NCBI GenBank assembly: GCA_030340625.1
Contig: JAOPHQ010004263.1
Span: 551,501 to 615,500 of the forward strand
DNA: 64,000 nucleotides
Source of the DNA: Merluccius polli
Taxonomy: Eukaryota; Chordata; Actinopteri; Gadiformes; Merlucciidae
Direction of reading: 5' to 3'
The first letter of the stretch is position 1. Each line of letters opens with the position of its first letter. The position numbers and the translations under genes are program-made. This document shows, one piece after another, positions 22,601 through 33,174 of the stretch. The notes beneath the pieces are model-generated. The model saw only the letters and a list, made by a program, of their open reading frames with translations. It was not told the origin of the DNA and did not search any database.

Positions 22601-25600
22601 TTCAGGCCATTCAGACCAATCTTTCTATTCTTTAGTGGAGTTCACGCTTGCCCTCTTCAATGCACTCCCATCCCTTTTCCCCTCACCAACTTCACCACCA
22701 AAGAAGCTTGGAAATAGCTGTGAGGCACTTCTTCATGTCCTGAAGGTAAAAACATTTTTGTGTGTTGATTCCTTACTGTCCTCTTATTTTCTCACATTGT
22801 TGTGCATGTTCACATAACAATACACCCTAAGTTCACAATCACAGATATGACCTACTTTTTGCAAAAAGGGGAAGACATAAGTGCCTCTAGTGTCCCTCAA
22901 ATGGTGAAAGGAATACCAAGAAATGTTTCAAAACCTTTGATTAATTAATCCATTCATTCATCCCAGAAACATTAAAATATACCACCTTGCATCAGCTTGT
23001 ATCAATTTTTAATCCATCCTAAATTCCTACACCTTGATCTGTCAAGCAAATGTTTTTAAACACATGTCCCCCCTGTCCCATTTTGAAGTAATTCATGATT
23101 ATTTCTTCCAGTGTGATAATAAATCAATATTTTTCATCAGTGTTTTAATAATGACTATTTTAAGAGTGCTTGTCATTGGTTGCAACCTGATGATTTAATC
23201 TAAAAATTATTATTTTTTTAATATTGAACATACACCTGACTTTCAATACATTTTTATGTCTTCTCACTCTACACATTGTTCTTTTTATTCTGTTCCAGTC
23301 AGGCGAAGACCCTGCCCTGCACTGCAAAAAGTGAAAATATAGACAAGTGTAATTTACTTGACTTCAGTGTATTTATCTAATCACACCATTTGTTTGACTT
23401 ATTTACTCATTCAGGCTGAAGATATTTAAGATACTATTACTTGTTTCAAGAAAATTAATTTTGCGCCAACCAACTTAGATAATAGAAGTAATTCTAAGCA
23501 GATTTATCTTAAATTGTTGAGGAGGTAGCCTTTATACATGTTAACAACTCAGCTTAAGGATATGTTTTACTTGTTTCAAGACTCACTTCAACCTGTTTTA
23601 AGAATGGAGCCCAACTCATTAAGATAATGTAAGAATTGATTGTGTGCATCATTAATGTACTCACTGCAGTGTTCCACCTCAGTAAATTGAATATAATCTA
23701 ATCTAATCAATGGGAGCATCCTGGACCATTAACAATAACAAAACATGAACTTTTATCAAAACACTGAGGAGTACCTCAACTACCTTTATTCATGGTTAGG
23801 GTTAGGTATTTGGCAGATGCTTTTATGCAAAGCGACACTCATAAAAACACCAATATAATGTAACAAATCAGGAGATTTGTAGAAGTCATTTTCAGTAGTT
23901 TTATTGGCTTGTAGGCACAACAATTAACACTCCTACCCAGTCCAGAGTTGGCTAGGCCTAGCTCATTACACAGCCCCCACGAGGCTTAGTCCAAATATCT
24001 AATATATTTAGTATTCATGTCAATTTAAGCACAATAATTAACAACAAACAATACATTTCAAAAACAAAAATCAATGGTAACCCTTCCTTTTACAGTACGG
24101 TAATTACCAGCTAATTACCTGGTAATAAGATGTATTTACTAAGTAATAACCAGGTAATTAAATGTAATTACCTTCTAATTACCAAGTACTTACCAGGTAA
24201 TTACCAAGTATTTACATTACATATTTACCTGGTAACTACCACTTATTTACCTGGTAGTTACCTGGTAACTACCACTTATTTACCTGGTAGTTACCTGATA
24301 TTTACCTGGTAACCACTTATTTACCTGGTAGTTACCTGATATTTACCTGGTAACTACCACTTATTTACCTGGTAGTTACCTGATATTTACCTGGTAACTA
24401 CCTCGTATTTACCTGGTAGTTACTTGATATTTACCTGGTAACAACCACTTATTTACCTGGTAGTTACCTGATATTTACCTGGTAACTACCACTTATTTAC
24501 CTGGTAGTTACCTGATATGGTAAAAACAAACAAAAACTTGTTGGTATTTACCTGGTAAATACCAACGTTACCCAGTATTTACTAGATATATACTGAAAAC
24601 TACCAGGTATTTATCCAGGAATTATAGATTATGTATTACCAATCAACCTGTGTAGTGACAGTGAGGGTAGTAATGACTGATATTTACCTGGTAATTACCC
24701 AGTATTTACTTGATAACTTGCAACTATTTACTAAGTAATTACTTTCTAATTACCCAGTAGTTACAATTTACCCAATAACCCCCATGTATGTATGCAGATA
24801 TTAACTGGTATTTACCCAGTAATTACAAATGTAATTCCAAAACATTATCAGGTAAAACCCTGTGAATTACCCTGTAAGGAAGGTGGAACTGTACTGTAAA
24901 AGGAAGCGTGGTTTGTTTCAATATTACCATATACTTACCTGGTAACTGTAGATTATAATCCTCTAGTTTTGAACATGGTCTCTGGCAAAAACTCCCATAT
25001 CTCCCTGATAATTATCGGGGTGATATCAGAGTTTTACAGAGTAGTTACCTGTAAGAGAGGTGGAACTGTACTGTAAAAGGAAGCGTGGTTTGTTTCAATG
25101 ATATTACTGTAGCTCCCAAGTAGTACACACGAGGCCAGAGGTCTTTGTTAGAAAACAGGATTTATTTTCCAGGTCGAACCAACCCGTGAGAACTGGTTTA
25201 AAGAGAAAAATAATTCAAATCAATAAATACAATTGACAATATGCAAATGTCCGTTTTTTCAGCAGCACAACAGGTGTTACATTTACACCAAAAACCACTA
25301 CACACACCTCACATACAGTCCACAACTCAATATTAACTTGTAAATGTACAAACTTAACTTACATATACATATTCACCACTTTACGTCGTATGCAAATCCC
25401 CATCACGCACCAACTATGCAATGGAATGCAACACAATACAATCGTTCACGTTCTTCATAGACGTAAATAAAAGATAAACATGCCTCGTCCACTGCTAACT
25501 ACTTAAGGAGGGAATGTTCTTGTATGCGTCTTCCTTGTCCTTTATAGTTGTTCTACTTTAAGTGCCTTTAGCTTTTAACTTTAACTTATAGCTTATAGAA

Positions 25601-27130
25601 CGTGCTGCCTCTTTCGCGCTGTTTGGCTAGGTGCGTTGCTAAAAGGTGTCGTATTCCGGCGGCAATTAGTTCCGCCCCAATGCCATTCTAAACAGTAGGA
25701 ACAAAAAAAACGGGAGGTTAACAAATTAAACAAACTATACCAGGAAAGTATAGTTTTCCTGGTATAGTTTGTTTAATTTGTTAACCTCCCGGTTAGAGTG
25801 TTTAGAATGGCATTGGGGCGGAACTAATTGCCGCCGGAATACGACACCTTTTAGCAACGCACCTAGCCAAACAGCGCGAAAGAGGCAGCACGTTCTATAA
25901 GCTATAAGTTAAAGTTAAAAGCTACAGGCACTTAAAGTAGAACAACTATAAAGGCATACTAGAACATTCCCTCCTTAAGTAGTTAGCAGTGGACGAGGCA
26001 TGTTTATCTTTTATTTACGTCTATGAAGAACGTGAACGATTGTGTTGCATTCCATTGCATGGTTGGTGCGTGATGGGGATTTGCATACGACGTAAAGTGG
26101 TGAATATGTATATGTAAGTTAAGTTTGTACATTTACAAGTTAATATTGAGTTGTGGACTGTATGTGAGGTGTGTGTAGTGGTTTTTGGTGTAAATGTAAC
26201 ACCTGTTGTGCTGCTGAAAAAACGGACATTTGCATATTGTCAATTGTATTGATTTGAATTATTTATCTAAATAAAAAAAATTGTTAAATTACAACCGCTG
26301 TTGTGTTACATTTTGTATTTAAATTGCATTAAATCTATTAATGTGTTTGTATACCTAAAACTAGACAATTTCTTAAAACAAGACATCCTAATCTAAGATT
26401 TGTTTTACTTATGAGATTTTTAATGCACTTGATACAAGCAAATCCATCTTATTTTTGACCTATTTCTGACTTGTTAAGAAATATTTACTTATTCCGAGAT
26501 GTTTTAAAAAAACTTAATACAAGAAAATTCATCTTGTTTTAATCTTGTTGCTGACTAGTTTTGAGCAAGCCTGACTCTAACCCAGTTGGTTTCTAAGCAA
26601 TAATTCTCCAAAACAAGCACAAATATCTTAAAATAAGACAAAAATATCTTGACAAGAGCACTAAATATAAGTAATTTATGCTTATAATAAGATTTTTAGT
26701 TTTCTTATTTCTCAGATTTTTTTTTTCTTGTTTCAAGGAAACTTAACAAGTAGAATTTTCATGATCCACTGACAGAAAATTCAGCTTGAAAAAAGTAAAT
26801 TTCCTCTAATAGTGGCTGTATTTTCTTGTTTTTTTAGAGCCATTTTTTGCAGTGTGTACCTGAAGTCCTCTCTCCTCCCCAGTTCTGGTTTCTGATGGAT
26901 CAACCACCATCGTGGCTGTGGGTAACGTACCTGTGACCACCCTCCCTCAGGAAGATTTCTCAGACGGGATGTTGGTGTTAATGGCATATTACTACACTTT
27001 GCACTTAAGATATCCGAAATGTCAGTCAGTTATTCAAACAGAGGTAATTGGTGACACAATCCACGATCAAGATGCCACTAGTGCTTACAAGAAAGCAATG
27101 GCTGATTGGAAGTGTTTCATTGAGAAGTAG
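16627..27130 (+). CDS. multi-exon protein with SAM-like N-terminus (fish SAMD3-like family), disrupted
   Basis: Exons in phase: 16608-16693 (ATG 16627), 17279-17397, 17489-17872, 17957-18167, 21649-21786, 22081-22298, 22402-22555, 22636-22745, then an exon starting at 23299 and resuming at 26858, with its stop at 27128-27130. AATAAA lies at 27473. The first exons give LKSLSRDDLRDLFPGPENF, like the end of a SAM domain. Later exons read LTIYTKMYKRLQNMRSPRKR, FKARRAFIDADVTREEDRPA and ILRASPMGKEVRYPSKLEM. I recognise this as a multicopy teleost family usually named SAMD3-like; its function is unknown to me. An intact hAT occupies one intron. A 3.5-kb CACTA-type element splits the exon at 23318/26858, and the frame is shifted after it, so this copy is probably inactive. 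Confidence 0.7.
18253..21530 (+). mobile_element. apparently autonomous hAT transposon with 8-bp TSD
   Basis: The ends TAGGGCTGAAACGATTCCTC and ...GATAGCTGCAGCCCTA carry short TIRs (TAGGGCTG.A). AATGAAAC is duplicated exactly outside (18245-18252, 21531-21538). Subterminal stretches at both ends repeat TCGAGTA/TACTCGA motifs, likely transposase-binding sites. It holds one complete three-exon transposase gene. It lies in an intron of the SAM-like gene in the same orientation, and nothing has inserted into it, so it is probably young. Confidence 0.93.
18480..20906 (+). CDS. BED-finger hAT transposase (624 aa, intact)
   Basis: This is the transposase of the surrounding hAT; it excises and reinserts the element through a DDE/RNase-H-fold core. 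Exons 18480-18703, 19174-20572 and 20655-20906 join in phase with GT-AG introns to 624 residues with no stops. Exon 1 is a BED zinc finger (VWEHFRLKR, CIRCNTALAYH, HLHRKHPE). Exon 2 carries the core: ALTTDIWTSIATEAYMGV with the first Asp, VHDNGANV with the second, RCAGHTLNLVV and DVCTRWNSTYAMLSRL. Exon 3 is the hAT C-terminal dimerisation domain with the conserved PSERLFSAAGNI that includes the catalytic Glu. ZBED-type host genes share this architecture, but the TSD and ends show it is a transposon. Confidence 0.93.
24090..24905. repeat. TACCTGGTA minisatellite within small inverted ends
   Basis: A tract of about 800 bp is built from ATTTACCTGGTAGTTACCTG-like units in variable arrangement. 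It is bracketed by CCTTCCTTTTACAGTAC (about 24081) and GTACTGTAAAAGGAAG (about 24890), an inverted pair that suggests a mobile unit. The right bracket with about 60 bp of flank is repeated at 25050-25110. Confidence 0.7.
25209..26263. repeat. 0.5-kb arm near-perfect palindrome
   Basis: The left arm (25209-25747) and right arm (25754-26263) are reverse complements over about 510 bp with only a six-base loop, GTATAG. One 25-30-bp indel separates the arms near 25525. No protein is encoded. It may be a foldback-type MITE or a head-to-head duplication. Confidence 0.85.
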
Positions 27131-27540
27131 CTGAGTATTTTGTCATGCCAGTTCTTATTGTTAGCTGTGCCTACAATAGTTTTGTGTTGCACAAGCGTAT
27201 AGTGTCACTGAGTTATTACCTCATTGAGGCCTGTGTTTCATATTATTGTTAGCTGTGCTTACAATAGTTGTTTGTGTTGCACAAGCTTATCACTGAGTTA
27301 TTACCTCATTGAGGCCTGTATTTAAAAGGATTGTCAATGAAAAATCCATAAGTGAGTGGGCTGAGAAGTGTTTTTTTTTTGTTTGTTTGTTTTTGCTCTT
27401 TTGCGTTTAATTTTTATTATTTTTATGGAAAAGTATTCAAATGTCTATAGCAAACTTGACTTGCTGATGTTAAATAAATGTTGTCTTATAAGCCATTCTG
27501 GTTGTTATTTCTGCACCATTATTCTAAAAATAAGGACAGG
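27131..27540 (+). other. 3' untranslated region of the SAM-like gene
   Basis: It contains a direct duplication of about 75 bp (TATTGTTAGCTGTGC... GAGGCCTGT at about 27158 and 27242) and the AATAAA at 27473-27478. No gene. Confidence 0.5.
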
Positions 27541-28247
27541 CTTTAGATTTTAAGGTTTAAAGATGCAGTAAGCCTTGTTTTCAAGATAAACCAGCTTGCA
27601 TTAAGACAGCACTTAGTCATTCTACCGAGTATTTTTTTCTAAATTTAATATATTTATTTTACTAATCTTAAGCTTAATTTGCTAAAAGTAAGAAAACAAA
27701 ATATGTAATTGCTTATATTTAGTATATTTCACTTATTTTGAGGCTGTAAAACGTTTAAATTTAAGTAATCTAGACTAGATTACTTAAATTTAAACGTTTT
27801 ACAGCCTCAAAATAAGTGAAATATACTAAATATAAGCATAGAATGCTGGTTTTAAGACTAGATTATCTAGTCTTAAAACCAGCATTCTATGCTTATATTT
27901 AGTATATTTAACTTATTCTGAGGCTGTAAAAAAGTTTAAATTTAAGTAATCTCATCTTAAAACCAGCATTTTATGCTTATATTTAGTATATTTCACTTAA
28001 TTTGGGGCTGTATAAAGTACAATTATAAGTAATCTGAAATTAAAACCAGCATTTTCATCTTATGTTAAGCCTTCCAAATACCTCTTTAGACATGCTTATT
28101 TCTAGATTTAATTATCTTAATTCAAGAAATCTTGTCAAGTGAAATTATCTTGCTGCATGGACAGATAATTTCACTTGTTTTGAGTACATTTTACCTCAAA
28201 TCTAGTGTTTTTATCTTGTTTTCAGACACCCCTTTTTTGCAGTGTGG
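27540..28247. mobile_element. second CACTA-like MITE with internal hairpins
   Basis: It ends CTTTTTTGCAGTG like the element at 23319-26857 and is full of AAGTGAAAT/TTATCTT motifs. It contains a perfect 40-bp-arm hairpin (about 27735-27814, centre CTAGACTAG) and a second one around 27860. The left end (near GATGCAGTAAGCC, about 27563) is unclear. Non-coding. Confidence 0.55.
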
Positions 28248-28743
28248 TGACAATATCGTTTCTTACAGGAAAAACTCTCAATATCAGTGTCACTATTACT
28301 TGAATGCAACACACTTCAAATCTCACATAAACACTTGTGTGCACACAACCCCAATATAGAAAAATAACAAACGGTGCAGGCCTGAATCGTGGCTTGTGAG
28401 CGGTGAGGTCTCAAACCTGGTGACCACTTCACTTAAGCAAAATAAAATGCAATGAGTCCATCCAATGTATTGGTAACGGTTTGTACTCACAGTCTGTCCT
28501 CAGTCAGTGCACGCTGCTTGTCAGGAATGAGGATGAGGGGATGAATGGTGTGAATGAATGAAGAGGAACAAAAAAAACTAGGGAACTGCTGAGTGGTCAC
28601 ACGAGCTATGGATGTAGCCGTGTTCTACGGCCAGAACACGATAACTTACCTAATTAGTATGCAAGAATTCGCTCCCTGATTGGTTCGATCCTTGAAGCAT
28701 GCTAATTCCGTTTCCTACAGTCATAGCGTAGCCGGGACATTTC
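28248..28743. other. intergenic, no recognisable gene
   Basis: I see no coding pattern, inserted element or structured repeat. It precedes the telomere-like tract. Confidence 0.4.
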
Positions 28744-28928
28744 CCTAACCCTAACCATAACCATAACCTAACCATAACCCTAACCATAACCATAACCTAA
28801 CCATAACCTAACCATAACCATAACCTAACCATAACTCTAACCCTAACCATAACCTAACCATAACCCTAACCCTAACCATAACCATAACCCTAACCATAAC
28901 CATAACCTAACCATAACCATAACCCTAA
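28744..28928. repeat. interstitial telomere-like repeat (CCTAACCATAACC)n
   Basis: About 185 bp mixes CCCTAACC (the vertebrate telomere motif) with CCATAACC variants. It ends about 175 bp before the left end of the giant transposon. Nothing shows that it is part of the transposon: there is no counterpart beyond the right end. Confidence 0.8.
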
Positions 28929-29102
28929 TCATTAACACGCAACCTGAATCATTAAAACGTTAACAAACATTTAAAAAAGCCATCACAAACAATTTCCCGC
29001 TCTCAAGAAGGCATTGAGACCGGCGACGAAACGCGCAGGCGCATCATGAGAACCAATGAAGAAGCCCGATTCTTAGCGTGTTCTGGGTACCGTGTTCTCG
29101 GT

Positions 29103-29371
29103 TATGGCAAGCCAACCCGGCCAGAAAGCGCCCTTATTCAGTCACGGTTCACCTTCATTACGCCGGAAAAAACGCCGTTATATTAGAGAAAACGGCGTTT
29201 TTTACGCCGTAATGCGCAAAGGATACGCCGCTTTTTACGCCGCAATGAAGTCCTTTCAATAACGCGCGTATAATACGCCGTTCTGGCCATTTAAACGCGC
29301 GTAAAATACGGCGTTTGTGCACATCACAACGCGCGTAAAATACGGCGTCTTTTTGGTATGCTAATAATCTC
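29103..29371 (+). repeat. left outer TIR of the giant transposon
   Basis: It is the reverse complement of 61040-61309 with only small differences. It is CpG-rich, unlike its surroundings, and internally repetitive: CGCGCGTAAAATACGGCGT occurs twice and ACGCCG many times, giving chance reading frames on both copies. Confidence 0.9.
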
Positions 29372-30471
29372 CGCCCTTCTTTTCTCTCTGCCAATGCATT
29401 TGAAGTGTTTGCGCCCAATCGCTGATCAAGACAAGCAGACCAAATCAGTTGACCACAGATCGACTTTGTGACAATTTCTCTTAATTTCTGTTGTTGTTTT
29501 AAATGTATTTAAACTCCCCTTCCATGCATATATAGACATATATTTAGGCTACATTATTTTTTTTGTTCTGATAAGCCTTCAGGTAGAATCAGGAGAGTGA
29601 GGAAAAACCGCCGAGATACATTATAATGTATCGGCAATTAAGATATGAAATGGTTGGACTGCAGGTGGCGGCACGCCACTCACTATGCATTTTCACCTCG
29701 CACTGTTTGTGTTCATAGCCAATCCACGTCACCCATCCCCAAAAAGTTGTTGACATTTTAGTTTAGTGTGTTTACCTAACATCATATCTACCATTTTCGG
29801 TCATTTTGCGTTATGTTAATAGTTATTTGATAGATATTTTCTGCTATCTAAGGCATCTTGTCGTCTTGAACGAGAGAGAGCGAGATCAGAAGGGGTGTGC
29901 GCAGCTCTAGTTATGCATCGCGTGCTCATGCTCGTGCACGATTGTCCGACTTATTTTGTGCTACACAGAACCAAATACAAACCAAATCATTTCAATTGGG
30001 AGACTTTCTTTGACTTCATAAGGGAAGTGCGCGGATAGTAGGCTACAGTGCACCCTCCACAGTTATGTGTCAAAACCAGAAATGCAACAGGGGGGTAAAT
30101 GCTTTATATTATGGATACTGACTTTTGCAGCAGATAGTGCAATTATGCACCAATATTTATGTATCGTGCTCAAAATAATAAACAAATAAATCTAATGAAT
30201 CTTGCGAGCTTCGAGCAGGTATGGCGTCTTCTTTCTTGGGATTTAATAGAGCTTGTTAACCATTTTCGTTACTTCGAGGAGGTCTGGTGGTCTCCGTATA
30301 TAATAAATAAATACATATATAAATATGTATGTCAATGGTCAGATACAGATCTTGTTATAACGATAAACTACATAGCTACATGGTCTACTTTAAAATTATG
30401 ACTAAATAATTGTATATAATTAGAATAATATAATAATTGTATATAATTAAAATAATTATACATATATATAA

Positions 30472-30514
<43 letters not shown>

Positions 30515-31817
30515 CATACATATATATAATTATTTATTTATATATATATATATATAAATAAATAATTATATATATGTATAATTATTTTTTTCGGCGTAAT
30601 AAATATATATATATATTAGGGTGCATCAGTTGCCCCAACTTTCTCAGAATTGAATGCAGTTTTAGTCAAGTGTTCCTTTTCATACAAAAATGTGCCCTGT
30701 TAAATATTTTTGCCATATATTAATATTTAGGGGTGGCAACATCAGCCTGAAGTTTTACCATATTAATGAATTGAAAATAGCGCCAGCGTTTCCCATACTG
30801 CCAATAATCATGACAATTTTAGGGCTAAAGAGCTGCCATGGGTATGTTTTAATAGACAATGTACTCAGCTATCTGCAAAACTAGTTATCTATGAAACAAA
30901 ATTGCAATTGGCTGAGAAATTGGCCAAAACAGACCAAAAATGTGCTTTTTTCGCAAAAGTTGGGCTTGAAACATCAGTAATTCAGTATCACTAAAATATC
31001 AACTGTAATATTATTCAACACTGTGTTTCTGAAAAATACTATAACCAAGAATTAAACAGTATCAGTAGTCAACTGATGATAACCACTCAGCTGGCAGAGA
31101 TTTAGAAAGCTGGCTGACATCAAATTGCCTAATATACTAATACACAGCTTAGTATGCTGAGAGATCAAACTGTGCTGCATGAGTTGAGTCCTCAGAGACA
31201 GGGAAAGAGAGGTCCTAAGTGAGTTAGTAAGAGTCTCCCAGGCAAAGGCTTGGAGCAGTTCAAAGGTTGTAGGACTCTCAATCTCAACAAGATCCAACTG
31301 GTGCATGTCATGAGCTCTGCAGTCTGAAGGTAATGGCTTCTAAAACAAGAGCTTCATCACAACTGTATGGTCTAGGACCTGCAGTGTCTGCAGATGACTT
31401 GCATCTTCCCAGAACTAAATTACCCACTTTAAGGATGATCCTGCGTGCAATTAAATATCTTTCATCATCAACTACAGAGAGTGGAAGCCAATCTCACTAT
31501 CAAATAGCAAAGATGCTGTATCCACAGATTGAGGAGATATATGGCAGAGCAGGTGTTCCTCTGCAGCCTATAGGTTCCAAGCCTGCTAATAAAGAAAAGA
31601 TTGTATGTATTGTCATCAGTCTACTTGATTTTCCCATTTTCTTCCCATTTTCTGTATAATACAGATGCACAAATTGTACAACGATGTTGCCACCCCTAGA
31701 GATTGTTTGATCTTTTTTAAATTTCACAGGGTCTCTTTCTAGTTGAAAAGGAACATCAGTGTGAAACTGCATTAAGATCAGACAAGTATTTCTATTTTAG
31801 GGGGCAACTGATGCACC

Positions 31818-31892
<75 letters not shown>

Positions 31893-33007
31893 TTATATAT
31901 ATATGTATAATTATTTTAATTATATACAATTATTATATTATTACAATTATATACAATTATTTAGTCATAATTTTATAAGTAGACCATGTAGCTATGTAGT
32001 TTATCGTTATAACAAGATCTGTATTTGACCATTGACATACATATTTATATATGTATTTATTTATTATATACGGAGACCACCAGACCTCCTCGAAGCAACG
32101 AAAATGGTCTATTAACAAGCTCTATTAAATCCCAAGAAAGAAGACGCCATACCTGCTTGAAGCTCGCAAAATTCATTACATTTATTTGTTTATTATTATG
32201 AGCACGATACATAACTATTGGTGCATAATTGCACTATCTGCTGCAAAAGTCAGTACCCATAATATAAAGCATTTACCCCCCTGTTGCATTTCTGGTTTTG
32301 ACACATAACTGTGGAGGGTGCACTGTAGCCTACTATCCGCGCACTTCCCTTATGAAGTCAAAGAAAGTCTCCCAATTGAAATGATTTGGTTTGTATTTGG
32401 TTCTGTGTAGCACAAAATAAGTCGGACAATCGTGCACGAGCATGAGCACGCGATGCATAACTAGAGCTGCGCACACCCCTTCTGAAGCCTCTCGCTCTCG
32501 TTCAAGACGACAAGATGCCTTAGATAGCAAAAAATATCTATCAAATAACTATTAACATAACGCAAAATGACCGCAAATGGTAGATATGATGTTAGGTAAA
32601 CACACTAAACTAAAATGTCAACAACTTTTTGGGGATGGGTGACGTGGATTGGCTATGAACACAAACAGTGCGAGGTGAAAATGCATAGTGAGTGGCGTGC
32701 CGCCACCTGCAGTCCAACCATTTCATATCTTAATTGCCGATACATTATAATGTATCTCGGCGGTTTTTCCTCACTCTCCTGATTCTACCTGAAGGCTTAT
32801 CAGAACAAAAAAAATAATGTAGCCTAAATATATGTCTATATATGCATGGAAGGGGAGTTTAAATACATTTAAAACAACAACAGAAATGAAGAGAAATTGT
32901 CACAAAGTCGATCTGTGGTCAACTGATTTGGTCTGCTTGTCTTGATCAGCGATTGGGCGCAAACACTTCAAATGCATTGGCAGAGAGAAAAGAAGGGCGG
33001 AGATTAT
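29364..33007. mobile_element. foldback-type element inserted in the left TIR
   Basis: Its ends ATAATCTCCGCCCTTCTTTT and AAAAGAAGGGCGGAGATTAT open inverted arms of about 1.15 kb (29364-about 30560 and about 31885-33007). The uninterrupted right TIR (61030-61050) shows GCTAATAATCTCACTGCGG in the equivalent orientation, proving that this block is absent there. Arms contain no gene that I can support. AT-rich tracts flank the centre, which is occupied by another element (30616-31820). Confidence 0.82.
30616..31820 (+). mobile_element. element nested at the foldback centre, two concentric inverted repeats
   Basis: AGGGTGCATCAGTTGCCCC (30618) and its inverse near 31801-31819 form the outer ends in an AT-rich context (possible TTA/TTAA target). 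A second pair, TAGGGGTGGCAACATC (30728) and GATGTTGCCACCCCTA (to 31698), lies inside. A 108-codon frame at 31333-31659 (KLPTLRMILRAIKYLSSS) resembles short N-terminal helices of some transposon proteins, but I do not recognise a family. No catalytic domain is present. Confidence 0.55.
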
Positions 33008-33174
33008 ACTGCGGTCAAGCCAGCCGATGTTCGCGTTTGCTTGGTCAAATCAGCCGCACATTTTTTTAAAGTCAGCCGCACATTTTTTTAAAGTGCGCGA
33101 ATCTACTAACATTTACGGTATTCGTGATGAAACCGCTCTGAAGAGCTGCTGGTGGGGCAGACTGCAGTCTCTAG
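33008..33174 (+). repeat. left inner TIR segment
   Basis: It starts ACTGCGGTCAAGCCAGCCGA and ends GCAGACTGCAGTCTCTAG, matching 60874-61039 in reverse. It contains a 21-bp internal duplication (TCAGCCGCACATTTTTTTAA). It was contiguous with the outer TIR before the foldback insertion. Confidence 0.9.

Larger units (their letters stand above)
23319..26857. mobile_element. CACTA/EnSpm-type non-autonomous element splitting a coding exon
   Basis: It begins CACTGCAAAAAGTG and ends CCATTTTTTGCAGTG, with TG on both sides as a possible 2-bp TSD. Subterminal regions are filled with CTTATTT/AAGATA-type short motifs in both orientations, as in CACTA elements. No transposase is present. The interior contains a fish repeat with GATGCTTTTATGCAAAGCGA (about 23817), the TACCTGGTA minisatellite and a long palindrome. 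It lies inside the exon that starts at 23299. Confidence 0.75.

Noticed and set aside
29158..29418. 86-codon frame repeated at 60966-61274
   Set aside because: It is the chance translation of the CpG-rich TIR on both sides; no domain and no start context.
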